The notes: generated by a model not told the origin, from the letters alone. DNA of 64,000 nt from Prorocentrum cordatum (GCA_963575745.1 CAUYUJ010018040.1:56001-120000); one strand, 5' to 3'; shown: positions 9,868 through 21,072, numbered from the stretch's first letter. Numbers and translations: made by a program.

Positions 9868-10577
9868 GGTTAACTAACAAGGCGTTGGAGTTCAGCAGTT
9901 GGATTCACGATTACCGTGGCAGAGTATTCAACCAGGATGCAGACCACGAAGCATACCAGTGCTCCGAGTGCGGGCTGAATGGCTTGAAGTGTCTCCAGAT
10001 AGTGCGCAATCCGTTGGATCGAGTGGTCTCTTCGTGCGTTCACACCATGAGTACCGAGATACACACATTTATCGAACGCGAGATCGCAGACTTCGCAGGA
10101 GACGCCTCTTTCGCGGAGTTCATCGCTTTCTTGAAACACACTGCAGCAACGCGTAGCCGCTATTGGCAAGACGTTCATTACTTGCCCCAGTGCGACAATA
10201 CCTGCAAACATACTGAATTTGACAGGGTGCAACATCTCCCAGTCGAGAGCTTGGATGCTGGATTGGCTTGGTTCGACCAAACCGAAAACATACAGGGCCT
10301 GACCAGAAAGAACATGTCATCGAACCACTACGTCAAGAAGTCCCCCCGGGTGGATCCAGGCGCAGCATATCTCCGCTACAGCAAGCATCTGCATGATTCG
10401 CCTCCGTCCTATGAGTCCTTTCTCGCCGAGCCCAGCATATTCAAGGATGCATGTTGTTTTTTTTCGGGCAGATATCGAGTTGTACCGCAAGTCATGTTCT
10501 TCAGAGTGGTTGCAGGGGTGCGCAAAATGCGTGGACAGTTGTGCCAGAGAGCTACGGAGGTTGGCGCCCTGCGATGA
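9868..10577 (+). CDS. sulfotransferase, exon 2 (possible 3' frameshift)
   Basis: Continues the protein from residue 113. Residues 158-166 (RNPLDRVVS) are the R-x-P-x-x-R-x-x-S 3'-phosphate-binding motif of PAPS-dependent sulfotransferases. A cysteine-containing segment (HYLPQCDNTC) follows, typical of the carbohydrate sulfotransferase (Sulfotransfer_2) group. The frame ends at TGA 10575-10577. After the T8 run at 10457-10464 the -1-base frame reads FFRADIELYRKSC, a typical C-terminal pattern for the family, while the zero frame looks random. The copy is therefore either frameshifted (consistent with a retroposed gene decaying) or carries a homopolymer error. Confidence 0.75.
10457..10464 (+). 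other. T8 homopolymer, probable frameshift in sulfotransferase
   Basis: Removing one T restores a family-like C-terminus (ADIELYRK) that stays open for about 100 codons (to 10776), although its last part reads through AAGCGAAAA repeats. Confidence 0.5.
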
Positions 10578-10879
10578 GCGGAGGGTGGATCGTTCAAGCG
10601 AAAAGACGCTCGTTTTTAGCGAAAAGGTAATCCGTTCAAGCGAAAGCCAATCGAGCGAAAACCAATCGGGCTTGGACAGAGCAGCAGAGATCTTGCTTTT
10701 CCTCCCGTCCACGAGCCATCGCCAGCACTGGCCGTCACTCGGCCGACCCGCCCCGTCCCCGCCCCTCTTTTTGTGACGCTGCAGCAGCGTAGGTCTGCGA
10801 GAGCCGTCGTCTGAACGCTCGTGAAAAAATTAGCCTGGCGAAGGACCCAGCCATATGCAGTTGTGAATGCCGCAATGGT

Positions 10880-13195
10880 GCTGGGTGGTGGCGGACGCAT
10901 GCGGGCGGTGCCACTGGGACTTTCGGTGGAGCTCCCTATGGGGCCACGAAACGCTGTACTGGGTGGGTGAGACGCGGTCAGCAAGGGCCGTGCTGCGCGG
11001 TGGCGGACGCATGCGAGCGGTGCCACTGTGACCTTCGATGGAGCTCCCTATGGGGCCACGAAGCGCTGTACTGGGTGGGTGAAACGCAGGCAGGGAGCAA
11101 GGGCTGTGCAGGGTGGTGGCGGACGCATACGGGCGGTGCCGTTGGGGCCTTTGGTGGAGCTCCCTATAGGGCTACGAAGCGCTGTTCTGGGTGGGTGAAG
11201 CGCGGGGAACAAGGGCTGTGCTGGGTGGTGGCGGACGCAAGCGGGCAGTGCCAGTGGGACCTTTGGTGGAGCCCCCTATGGGGCCACGAAACGTGCGAGG
11301 GGTGTGCCAGAATGGGGTGTGGAACCGCATGCCAGCGCAGCCGCTGGGGCCTTCGGTGGAGCTCTCTATGTGGCCACGAACCGTGTGAGGTGTGTGCCGA
11401 AATAGGGGGGGGGCGGGGGGGGCACGTGCGAGCGCAGCCACTGGGGCGTTCGGTGGAGCTCGCCATGGGGCCACCCACGAAGCGTGTGAGGGGTGTGCCG
11501 AAATGAAGGGGTGGAACCGCATGCGAACGCAGCCACTGAGGCCTTCGCTGGAGCTCCCCCATGGGGCCACGAAGCGTGTGAGGGGTGTGCCGAAATGAGG
11601 GCGGAACCGCATGCGAACGCAGCCACTGGGGCCTTCGCTGGAGATCCCCCTGGGGCCACGAAACGTGTGAGGGGTGTGCCGAAATGGGGGGTGGAACCGC
11701 ATGCGAACGCAGCCGGTGGGGCCTTCGCTGGAGCTCCCCCTGGGGCCACGAAACGTGTGAGGGGTGTGCCGAAATGAAGGGTGGAACCGCATGCGAACGC
11801 AGCCGCTGGGGCCTTCGGTTGAGCTCCTTATGGGGCCGCGAAACGTGTGAGGGGTGTGCCGAAATGGGGGGTGGTACCACATGCGAACGCAGCCACTGGG
11901 GCTTTCGGTGGAGCTCCCTATGGGGCCACGAAACGTGTGAGGGGTGTGCTGAAATGGGGGGTGGAACCGCATGCGAACGCAGCCACTGGGGCCTTCGGTG
12001 GAGCTCCTTATGAGGCCACGAAACGTGTGAGGGGTATGCCGAAATGGAAGGTGGAACCGCATGCGAACGCAGCCACTGGTGCCTTCGCTGGAGCTCACCC
12101 GGGGGCCACGAAACGTGTGATGGGTGTGCCGAAATGGGGGGCGGAACCGCATGCGAACGCAGCCACTGGGGCCTTCGCTGGAGCTCCCCCTGGGGCCACG
12201 CAATGGGGGCTTGGAACCGCGTGCGAACGCAGCCACTGGGGCCTTCGGTGGAGCTCCCCCTGGTGCCACGAAACGTGTGAGGGGTGTGCCGAAATGGGGG
12301 GTGGAACCGCATGCGAACGCAGCCACTGGGGCCTTCGGTGGAGCTCCCCCTGGGGCCACGAAACGTGTGAGGGGTGTGCCGAAATGGGGGGTGGAACCGC
12401 ATGTGGACGCAGCCACTGGGGCCTTCGGTGGAGCTCCTGTTGACGAACTGGGGCAGCGGTGTGAGCCGAAATGGGTGGGGGGCATGCGAACCCTGCCACT
12501 GGGGCCTTCGGTGGAGCTCCCTATGGGGCCACGAAACGTGTGAGGGGTGTGCCGAAATGGGTGGTGGGGAGGCATGCGAACCCTGCCACTGGGGCCTTCG
12601 GTGGAGCTCCCTATGGGGCCACGAAACGTGTGAGGGGTGTGCCGAAATGGGTGGTGGGGAGGCATGCGAACCCTGCCACTGGGGCCTTCGGTGGAGCTCC
12701 CTATGGGGCCACGAAACGTGTGAGGGGTGTGCCGAAATGGGTGGTGGGGAGGCATGCGAACCAGCCACTGGGGCCTTCGGTGGAGCTCCCTATGGGGCCA
12801 CGAAACGTGTGAGGGGTGTGCCGAAATGGGTGGTGGGGAGGCATGCGAACCCTGCCACTGGGGCCTTCGGTGGAGCTCCCTATGGGGCCACGAAACGTGT
12901 GAGGGGTGTGCCGAAATGGTGGTGGGGAGGCATGCGGACCCTGCCACTGGGGCCTTCGGTGGAGCTCCCTATGGGGCCACGAAACGTGTGAGGGGTGTGC
13001 CGAAATGAGGGGTGGAACCGCATGCGGACGCAGCCACTGGGGCTTTCGGTGGAGCTCCCAATGGGGCCACGAAACGTGTGAGGGGTGTGCCGAAATGGGT
13101 AATGGGGAGGCATTCGGACCCGGCCACTGGGGCCTTCGGTGGAGCTCCCTATGGGGCCACGAAACGTATGAGGGGTGTGCCGAAATGGGCGTGGG
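10880..13195 (+). repeat. 90-bp satellite array (~25 units) with ~120-bp variants at one edge
   Basis: From about 11280 units repeat every 90 bases (GTGTGAGGGGTGTGCCGAAA, GCATGCGAAC, GGGGCCTTCGGTGGAGCTCC). Two sub-blocks differ: TGGAACCGC units (to ~12430) and GGTGGGGAGGCATGCG units (from ~12470). Units at 10880-11280 are longer and carry CGCTGTACTGGGTGGGTGA, linking them to the 76-bp array at 61437-62010. All frames read open for long stretches, an effect of the 90-base period. Confidence 0.9.
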
Positions 13196-13804
<609 letters not shown>

Positions 13805-13903
13805 CGATGGGAAGAGGGCGGAGGGGGAGGAGGAGGAGGAGGAGAGGAACGCGGGGCACCGTCTCTTCAAAACGAGGACCCAACACCACGGGATGGTTGG
13901 GAA

Positions 13904-16573
13904 AAAGGCCCCCACGAGGCTGCCCCAGAGAGCTCCCAGAGGCAAAAATGGGTTCGTCAGGAGAGCGCCCGCACGGTCCCACGGTTGACCAAGGTGGTTG
14001 CAGAACCCCCCGAGACGTTCAATGATGACCTAATCAAGGTTTCCAAGAGAGCATGAGTCAACTATTCGGATGTCACCACTGTTCGTTGTGATTCGGGGAG
14101 ATCCGTGTCTTCTGTCTTCGGTGCGCCCGCTACCGCCAAAAGGTGGGACCAACGGGCATCACGATGGCCCAAGACAGATGTCCCCGATAGTGTCCCGAGG
14201 CTGCCCAAGATGGCCCCAAGACGCCCGCCCCCAAGCACTCCAACATTGGGCCCAGTGGTTGAGGGGAACTGTGTTTGTCGACAGGGAAGTCCCCAGGAGC
14301 TCATGAAGGCTCTGATTTGTTGTCACCAGCGCAAGCAGCCATATGCCACGTGAGTCCGAGCATTGACGTGATAGTCTCGTCTTTCATGCGAGACTTTTCT
14401 AGGTGCACTGCGATCTGTAAATTCACTCAGCACGTGGCGCCCCCCTGTACACGAACCAATTTCTCCGCATGCGTTTCTGCTCACGCTTTCCTCAGGACAA
14501 TCGTCCCTGCGGCGTTCAGCCAGCCCGTGTCGGTCGTGAGGGGCTTTTGCTAGGAGTAGTCGGTCTACGTCTTGATAGTCAGTTCCTCGTTGGAGCATTG
14601 GAGGTGGATGAAGGCGTGGACTCCGGGTGCGATCCACATCCCACCTATGAGATTAGAATGTGTGGAACAGTACACATAAGCTGAAAGCTTGGGGTTCGAG
14701 TGCACTACCCTGTTTTCTTGCTGCCACGCTTTCGGGACTGCTACATGTTCAATTGCCGTTGTAAGTAATGCAAGTACTCATGTGTTCCATCAGTTTGCGT
14801 ACCTCATGTTTGTTCGATCATGCGTCAGCGCAGATTGCCAGCACATGTTCGCGTGTCCTTACAAGGGTGGTACACCGTTGGGATGTTCAGAGTGGTATTT
14901 CCAGACGGCTGGTTTCGTGAGCTTCTGATGGGTAATGCTGAGAAGCGCTCAGTGTGCTTAAGGCGGCACATTGTTGCTATCGCAGTGGAGGTTCATGGGC
15001 GTCCTTGAGACCGTCCTTGCGGATCTTGAAGTCTTACGGCTATGATGTTTTGGTATTGTTGCTTTGTGAGGGGCTTTTTGGGGCGTCTGGACGTCATACA
15101 GGGCCGCCAGAGGGTTGCTTCGGGGACCGTATGTAAGTCACCTGGGATCAAGAAGAGCGGCAAGATAACGTTGGCTGAAACGCAGGCTAAGGGGAAATAT
15201 CTAGGGGGTCTAGGCGTTTCCCGCTCTTAGGGGCACTCGTCTTGAGGGTTTCTGGGCAGGCTCGGGGACCACATTGCTGGCATCTTGGCAGATCCCTGCT
15301 ATGTTTGAGGCCAGTGGTGGGGATATAATTGGCATTGTCCGAGATGATGCGAGTTCACATGGGGAATTTCGGAGCTAGACCTAAACGCCTTTTCATTTCT
15401 TGGCCGCGCCAGAGGGCGATCGTGGGATATCCTGAAGCCACGACACCGTCGAAGTGGCGCCAGCCTGAACCGCCCAGCAGGAGGGTCAGTCGGTTTTGCT
15501 TACCTGTGGCATCCAACAGAAACAATAGGAGTGTTGCTCAAAACCGACGGTGGGATAGGATGGTGTCCCATGGGGGCTCCTAACAAAGCCTCCGCAAGGA
15601 GCCAACGCAGAATAATTCTGACGCGCCTGGGACACGCTACTACTGCAAGCTAGGTGGTGGACTTGCTCAGCTGGGCTACGGGGTGTCGGACGACATCGTG
15701 TCAGACGAACGTGTTCTCGGTACGTGCATGTTGGGATTCAGGTTAACATGGTCAATCGTTGCTTGGTGGCGGCGTGTGTGTGTGTGTGTGGCATATGGTG
15801 CAGCCCATCTGAGGCCGGCGCGCGCGAGGCCGCGACGGCCAACAAGTGTGCGCGTGTGTGTTTGTGAGCGGGTGTGGTTTTATATAGTCAGAACGGGTGT
15901 TGTGATGAAAATTTTGATTCGTATATGTTTGGATTCTATTTGCCACTGCCTACGCACTACGGGGTCAGCTGATGCCATCGCTTGGTCGCCGACTCGCGCC
16001 GTCGCTGTCGCCGACTAGCCCTTTTGTTTCCGTCACCGACTAGCACTAAGGCCGTTGTCTGCGCAGCGGGATCGGCCGCCGCCATTCGCCCACAAGCCCC
16101 GTCGCCGTCGGAAACCAGCCTTGTATGCGGCAGGGGGTGTGCCGTCGCCACCCGCCCGCAGCCGAGCCCCGCTTAGCGCCGATCTTTGGGGTGTGGTCGG
16201 GTTCACGTTGGTTCGGGAGTATTGCCGACGTGCCCTTATCAGCGTCTTGCCTTGGTGTGGTAACACTGGCTCCGAATAGCCACGGCCGGGCATGATTTCA
16301 ATCGCTTGGGCCCAGCCCGACCTGCTCGCCAAGGTGTGGCGAGGTGTCGGTTCGTTCGGGATCTTGCCTGCCTTGACGGGCCCCGAGAACATCCCCTCCT
16401 GTTGTGGCAGGGGCGCGGCCTCGTTGAAGGGGGGCAGAGGTCGTGTGTGCTTCAGCCATCAGCCCCGGCAGGCCCCACCCGCCACGGCTTCGGGGCTCAA
16501 GAGACGGGGGTCGGTGCCAACAGGGGTCAGGCAGGGCACCAGATCCTGCAGGATCCTGCGAAGACCCCTTCTG
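13904..16573. other. mostly unannotated; few possible exons
   Basis: Mixed single-copy-looking sequence. A CCAAGA tract lies at 14150-14250. A GTGAGT donor-like site at 14352 follows a short open stretch (14275-14351). A GT/TG microsatellite is at 15775-15870. Short frames at 14820-15008 and 15329-15583 are not recognised. 16030-16260 is a GCCG/ACTAGC-rich low-complexity stretch. Confidence 0.4.
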
Positions 16574-17063
16574 GTTGTGGAGGACGATCAATGAAGAGGA
16601 AGCATGGTGCCAAACAATTCCCAGATGTCTAAAGCATGTGTTAAACATGTTTTCAGCATGTAAAACACATGATCAAAACTTGCTCAAACCATGTTTGAAC
16701 ATGTTTAGAGCATTTGCTTCTACATGTTAAACACATTTTAAATTCAATGATAGGACTGTTAGGGTGTCCATTGTCGTGGCATCCACGCTGCTTGTCCATC
16801 AGCCCCGGCAGGCCCCGCCCGCCACGGGTTCGGGGCTCAAGAGACGGATGTCGGTGCAAACTCAGGAGGGGGAACAACACACAGACACAAGTCATCGTCG
16901 ATTCCTAAGAAAATATGGGAAGTGGGGGGGGAAGACAAAAACCCGATAAAATATGGGAGATTATGGGGAATCTCGTCATTTGTATTTCTTTGTGTGTCCT
17001 TGGGCCCCTTGACAAACAGGGGTCAAGCAGGGCACCGGATCCTGCAGAATCCTGCGAAGACCC
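16459..17063 (+). repeat. GGCAGGCCCCxCCCGCCACGG repeat, copies around an inserted MITE
   Basis: CATCAGCCCCGGCAGGCCCC through AAGAGACGG occurs at 16459-16507 and 16799-16847. A CAGGGCACC, ATCCTGC, GCGAAGACCCC block occurs at 16532-16572 and 17029-17063. The copies flank the MITE at 16574-16789, so an older repeat has been interrupted or duplicated. Confidence 0.6.
16574..16789 (+). mobile_element. MITE family M3 (ACATGTTT-rich), copy 1
   Basis: Ends GTTGTGGAGGACGATCAATG and CCATTGTCGTGGCATCCACG are imperfect inverted repeats. The interior is rich in AAACATGTTT palindromes, and TTCAATGATAGGACTGTTAG precedes the right end. The same organisation occurs at 19679-19859 and 43489-43680. There is no coding capacity. 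Confidence 0.6.
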
Positions 17064-17226
17064 CCTCTTGCTGGCCCGGGTTAGCGAGCCGCTTGTGGCC
17101 GCGAGGCGGCCGCGCATGTTGGCTGACCCGGGTTTGCGAAGCCCTGCGTCGCAGTTTTTCAGAGAAGGGAAAGGTACCCATACCTCCACCCTTCGCCCGT
17201 TTTCCCTTCATGGGCCTCCAGGCAGG

Positions 17227-17312
17227 CCCTCGTCGCGACCGCTGGATTCGCCTCGAAATCCTGCTCAGAGCGCACCCCCGGAGAGGTCTTGGGAGCAGCG
17301 GTATCGGTACCT
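17227..17312 (+). repeat. dispersed ~85-bp repeat, pair with 21957-22042
   Basis: CTGGATTCGCCTCGAAATC, CACCCCCGGAGAGGT and AGCGGTATCG match, with changes, 21957-22042. Shorter relatives occur at 21296-21340 and 41455-41500. Confidence 0.55.
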
Positions 17313-17403
17313 TTCGATCTCCCCAGTTTTTTTTTGTTTTGTTTCTTGCTGACCCCGGATCTGATTGACCCGGGTTAGCAGATCCCCGACGGGTTCCTTT
17401 GGT

Positions 17404-17478
17404 AGTCCCCAAACGTGGTGGTGACAATACTTGGTGGTGAGTCTCGGGCGATTTGGTGTCACCACCCAGTTTGGGGAC
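17404..17478. repeat. inverted repeat GTCCCCAAAC / GTTTGGGGAC
   Basis: GTCCCCAAACGTGGTGGTGA on the left and TCACCACCCAGTTTGGGGAC on the right pair over about 20 bases around a ~35-base loop. Related half-sites (CGGTGGTGAC) continue to about 17630. They lie just upstream of the exon at 17641. Confidence 0.6.
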
Positions 17479-17640
17479 TCGTGCGGTTTTCCGAGGATGT
17501 CCCGGACACTGGTGGGTCCAGGAGTCACAAAACCCGGTGGTGACCCCGCGTCCCCAAACCCAGCGGTGACCTCTTGGGGGATTCCAGGTCGCCACCCGAT
17601 ATCTCACCACCCGGCTTGGGGGTTCCCAATTCCCGCTCAG

Positions 17641-17780
17641 CCCCGTGAGGCTTGGTGGCGTCGCGATCTTGACGCCAGGGGCCCACGCGTCGGGATTCGG
17701 CGGCGTGTTGCGTCTCTCGGTGTCGCTGATCGGGCCGGAGGGCAGAGTGACGGCGGCGTTGCCGATGTTGGTCAGCCTGG
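17641..17780 (+). CDS. possible exon of unknown gene, 5' of introner M4
   Basis: A pyrimidine-bearing acceptor (CCCGCTCAG) ends at 17640. The frame (1 nt plus CCC GTG AGG) stays open with GC-rich third positions and reads GGVAILTPGAHASG and VTAALPMLVS, a mildly hydrophobic segment. The donor GTAGTC at 17781 lies in the TIR of element M4. Splicing to 17958 keeps the frame. I do not recognise the family. Confidence 0.4.
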
Positions 17781-17957
17781 GTAGTCGAAGGCCAGACTGT
17801 CGGATTGGATTGGGCCCCAAGGGCCAATCTGGCCCGGCCAAACTGGATGATTTGGGTTATTCGCCAGACTGGATTCGCGTTGGCTCCCTCGCCAGATTGC
17901 CCCCGTTTGCCAGATTGGGCCTGCCAGATTGGCGCCAGGCTGGCTTCGACTACCCAG
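17777..17957 (+). mobile_element. introner-like element M4, copy 1 (TSD TCAGC)
   Basis: 181 bases with ends CTGGGTAGTCGAAG and CTTCGACTACCCAG, an inverted repeat. It is flanked by direct TCAGC at 17772-17776 and 17958-17962. The ends supply a GT donor (17781) and AG acceptor (17957), so a 177-base intron can be removed in frame between two open exons. The interior is rich in CCAGATTGG/GCCAGATT. A second copy of identical length is at 46882-47062. The design (CTGG before the donor, CCCAG at the acceptor) parallels the sulfotransferase intron. Confidence 0.65.
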
Positions 17958-18166
17958 TCAGCACAGTGATGGAGGGAGGGGAGGTCGTCTTCAACAACAA
18001 AGCCATGGTGTACATTGGGCGCGCTGCACCGTCTCCATGCGAAGTCAATGTGCCTGCACAGGCATGGGCCAGCCAGCAAGTGGAGTCGTGGGCACATGTG
18101 CTCCTGGAGAGGCCGTGGCCCAAGCATGTCTTCGGAGCGATGTCGACTCAACATGCTTGCAAGCAG
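17958..18166 (+). CDS. possible exon of unknown gene, 3' of introner M4
   Basis: After CCCAG the phase matches 17641-17780, and the frame (STVMEGGEVVFNN, YIGRAAPSPCEV, WAHVLLERPWPKHVFG) has no stop for 70 codons. A GTGAAC donor lies at 18167. If unspliced, the frame ends at a TAG at 18227. Composition is protein-like, but no domain is recognised. Confidence 0.4.
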
Positions 18167-18388
18167 GTGAACGTGCACCGGAAAATACTTTCGACGACGA
18201 GACAGAGTCGCAAGATTGTGAGCAGCTAGCAGCGGCAAGCGAACGCCAACAGGAATCAGGGGCCTGCGCCACAGAATAGCAAAGGTCCCAAACAGTGCTT
18301 GAAATTGGGGATTGTTACTTCTTCTGCTGAGCAATTGGATGTGTGTGTGTGTGTGCGTCGGATTTTCGGATGGCGCCCGCCCGTGGGG

Positions 18389-18554
18389 TTAGGTCGGGCG
18401 TGCCCCCCTACAGGGGGATTTTGGGCGAAAAAATTACAGAATACCCCCACAAATATTCCAACAATATTGAAACATGGTGCAGAACTCGTCCCCAGACTAG
18501 TTCTTATTTACTGTTCTTGCATATTGCTCCTGTAGAGGGAGAGGCCCGACTGAA
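18389..18554 (+). mobile_element. hAT-like MITE family M1, copy 1 (8-bp TSD CCGTGGGG)
   Basis: Ends TTAGGTCGGGCGTGCC and the inverse of GGCCCGACTGAA, each followed inward by CTACAGGGGGA or its complement. It is flanked by a perfect 8-base direct repeat CCGTGGGG (18381-18388, 18555-18562). An 8-base duplication is typical of hAT transposition. The interior is A/T-rich with no gene. Other copies are at 34852-35008 and 39367-39503. Confidence 0.75.
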
Positions 18555-18740
18555 CCGTGGGGGCCTCGTGAACGCTCACGGGCTTGGGGGTTCTGTCGGG
18601 GGTCCTGCTGGTGCGCGCCCGTGGGCGCTCGCGGGCGCCCCGTGCCAGAGGGTGTGTGCCTGAATTTGGGCTGGTGCCCCCTCGTGGGCGCCCCCGCGCT
18701 CGGGGGATGCGTCAGGGTTTCGGCCGGTGCCCGCCCGCGT

Positions 18741-18962
18741 GGCATCGCTCGGACGTGTGCATTTCCTTTCCCGGCGAGGACCTTCGACCTCCTCCTCCTC
18801 CTCCTCCTCCTCCTCTTCCTCCTCCCCCTCCTCCGCCTCCTCTGCCTCCTCCTCCTCCTCCTCCTCCTCCTCCTCCTCCTCGAGGAGCATCCTCGACCAT
18901 CTGGCAAGAAGAGCACGCACGAAACCGACGAAAGCACGGGGAACGGACGTCCCGGCGAGAGC
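18741..18962 (+). mobile_element. MITE family M6, copy 1, with CTC expansion
   Basis: Starts GGCATCGCTCGGACGTGTGC. The other end (GAACGGACGTCCCGGCGAGAG) is a diverged inverse. The shared interior (GAGGAGCATCCT, CACGCACGAAACCGA) matches 53512-53632 and 53727-53850. This copy has gained about 100 bases of CTC repeats. Confidence 0.5.
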
Positions 18963-19089
18963 GAGCCCGTGGGCGCCCACGAGGGCCCCCCGCTCTTGGG
19001 GGGGTTCTGCCGGGGTCTCGGCCGGTGCCTGCCCGTGGGCGCCTCGTCGGCGCCGATGGTTCGCGCCACGCAGGTCGCACCGCGCAGAC

Positions 19090-19350
19090 GTTGCATTCCA
19101 CAGCGTGCACCTCACAGCCTGTACCCCACTGCTCGCACCACACAGCCCATACCACTTAGCTTGCACCATGTGGATGGCTTGCACAGCCTAGCTTACAGTA
19201 TGCACCACACAGTTTGCGCCACACGACTGGCACCACATAGCTGGCACCACGCAGATTGCACCACCTAGCTTGCACCACCTAGCTTACAGCATTGAGCTTG
19301 CACCACGTAGCTTGCGCCTCATAGCCTGCACCACATGGCTTGCACCACAG
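19090..19350 (+). repeat. GCACCACAC / TTGCACCAC short tandem repeats
   Basis: Degenerate repeats of (C)TTGCACCACxxAGC every 15-20 bases. No gene is seen from 18963 to 19678 apart from unsupported frames. Confidence 0.6.
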
Positions 19351-19678
19351 TGCAATACTGTGGTGTTAGGTCCATCACATATCGCCCACATCGAAGCCCG
19401 AGGAATCTGACATTCACATTTGTACATGCGCCTGTGTAGAAAGCACGCCGACCACCTGCGCGAACTTGTGCTAGCTTCAGTTTCATTTTTGCATTCATGG
19501 CTTTCACATCTGACTCTTCCAATACAGCTTGAAAGTAGGATGCACACACTCTTTCCTCGCGCAGCCGTACATCAACTTTGCCGAGGCGCCACTCAGTTCG
19601 ACCCACCAAGCTTCGTCGTGTGGCACGTGCTGTGTGCTGGGTCTGTCGATGTTCAGTTCCCACGCTTTTCGCACTGGT

Positions 19679-19859
19679 GTTGTGGGGGACGATCAATGGA
19701 GAGGAAGCATGCTGCCAAATAATTTCCAGATGTCTTAAACATGGTTTAGCATGTAAAACCAAGTTCAAAACATGTTTAGAACATGTTTCTGACAGTTTAA
19801 GCACATATCATATTCAATGATAGGACTGTTAGGGTGTCCATTCTTGTGGCATCCACAAC
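19679..19859 (+). mobile_element. MITE family M3, copy 2
   Basis: Best-preserved copy. Ends GTTGTGGGGGAC and AATGGA pair with the inverse of TCCATTCTTGTGG and CATCCACAAC. The flanks ACTGGT (left) and ACTAGT (right) may be a 6-base duplication with one change. The interior is rich in AACATGTTT. Confidence 0.65.
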
Positions 19860-20131
19860 ACTAGTGTTGTCCTTTGCAGCTGTCTTTAAAGGGCTCTTCT
19901 GTTACATCCGTTGTGCAGCTGGTGGGGGTGCGCACCCGGATCGGGGGATCGGCGGGGCGGCGTGGCTTCCCGTGTGGTCTCCCGCAGAGTCTCCCACATG
20001 TTTTCCCGTATGGTCTTCCTCCTCCTCCTCCTCCTCTTCCTCCTCCTCCTCCTCCTCCTCCTCCTCCTCCTCCTCCTCCTCCCCCTCCTCTTCATTCCCC
20101 TCCTCCTCTCATCTTCTTCCTCATCCTGTAG

Positions 20132-20356
20132 TTGAAACTATGCTGATCGGGGTCCTCTGCTGCCAGGGCATCACGATGTCGCTTTCGAATGTTCGGTCTC
20201 ATCTTTCCAGCTCCAGCGCGCCTGCCGTGCTCGCCATACATGCACTTTCTGACCAGACGGCCGTGGCAGCCTGCCTTCGGCGGATCAATTCCCGCCTAGT
20301 TCACCTACAGGGTCGCGGATACGACTGCGCTGTGGGCAGGGCCTGGCAACCACAGG
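20132..20356 (+). CDS. possible internal exon of unknown gene
   Basis: A long CTC/CTT pyrimidine tract (20010-20131) ends TCATCCTGTAG, an excellent 3' splice site. GTAGGA follows at 20357. With phase 1 the 225 bases are fully open (MLIGVLCCQGITMSLS, LAIHALSDQTAVAACLRRIN, GYDCAVGRAWQPQ) and protein-like. The family is not recognised. Its phase does not fit a direct join to 17958-18166. Confidence 0.4.
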
Positions 20357-20439
20357 TAGGAGACAGTGGGCCTCCCATAACTCGAAGCCTTCATCTCCCA
20401 TCTGCACTCAACACGCGTTGACATCTCCTGAGCATTTTG

Positions 20440-20680
20440 AGAAGGCCCGCCCCCTCGATCCCCCCCTGCTCGGATGCAACTCCTGGGAGATCCAATGCTG
20501 ACATTGCCCTGGTCAGAGCTCCGGTTTTATCCCGCGCACTCCCGCTGAACCAGGCTCAATCCCGCTCACTCTGGCCTAATCCCGCTCAGTCTGCGGCCCC
20601 ATCCGGCACAGTAGCCCCCCAATGGGGCTGACTCCTCCGTAATCCTCCCGACGAAGACCTCCCAGCAATTGCCTCCCATC
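20440..20680 (+). repeat. AATCCCGCT repeat block, pair with 54410-54640
   Basis: TGCAACTCCTGGGAG, then several (T/C)AATCCCGCT copies, then CCCAATGGGGCT, CCTCCGTAATC and CGACGAAGAC, all in the same order as 54410-54640. A dispersed repeat with internal short tandem units. Confidence 0.65.
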
Positions 20681-20830
20681 ACCCTTGGGCGCGCCGCCGA
20701 GCATGCACTTGGCGCAGTGTGGGCTGGCGAGGTGCCCTTCCAAGGGGGCGGCCGGCGCAGCAGCGCGGAGGCAGCCACAGTGCTCGGGACTCCCCTCGCA
20801 GCACGGCGCGCGAAGCTGGCTGACGGCCTG

Positions 20831-21007
20831 CCGTCAACCATGACAGTAAGGATGGGGCAAGTTTCCAGCAGGCTGCCCTTTTGCAGCCTTGCCCCCTCGG
20901 TATTCGGCATCCTTCGGTGTTCTGCTGCGCTCCGCATGGGAAATGTCAACATGGCCTTCCAAGGCCCTTGCATCCTTACCGCGCATCCTTACTATCCTGG
21001 TCGAGTG
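20831..21007 (+). mobile_element. Tc1/mariner-like MITE family M2, copy 1
   Basis: The left end (CGTCAACCATGACAGTAAGG) and the inverse of the right end (CCTTACTATCCTGGTCGAGTG) are related inverted repeats. TA follows the right end. The interior GACATGGCCTTCCAAGGCCC-like block is shared with 41030-41186 and 42281-42455. Confidence 0.5.
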
Positions 21008-21072
21008 TACCGCCTTTCGCCGCCGTGATCTTGTTTTGTCCAAGACGTGGGCCCCAGTTGGGCGGCGCCAGC

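Noticed and set aside
9870-10280. 136-codon minus-strand frame
   Set aside because: Shadow of the sulfotransferase exon, whose plus-strand motifs are clear.
11164-12947. Open frames of 534 and 591 codons on the minus strand
   Set aside because: They run through the 90-bp array, and equally long frames exist in other phases. The period is 30 codons and the unit lacks stops, so openness is not evidence of coding.
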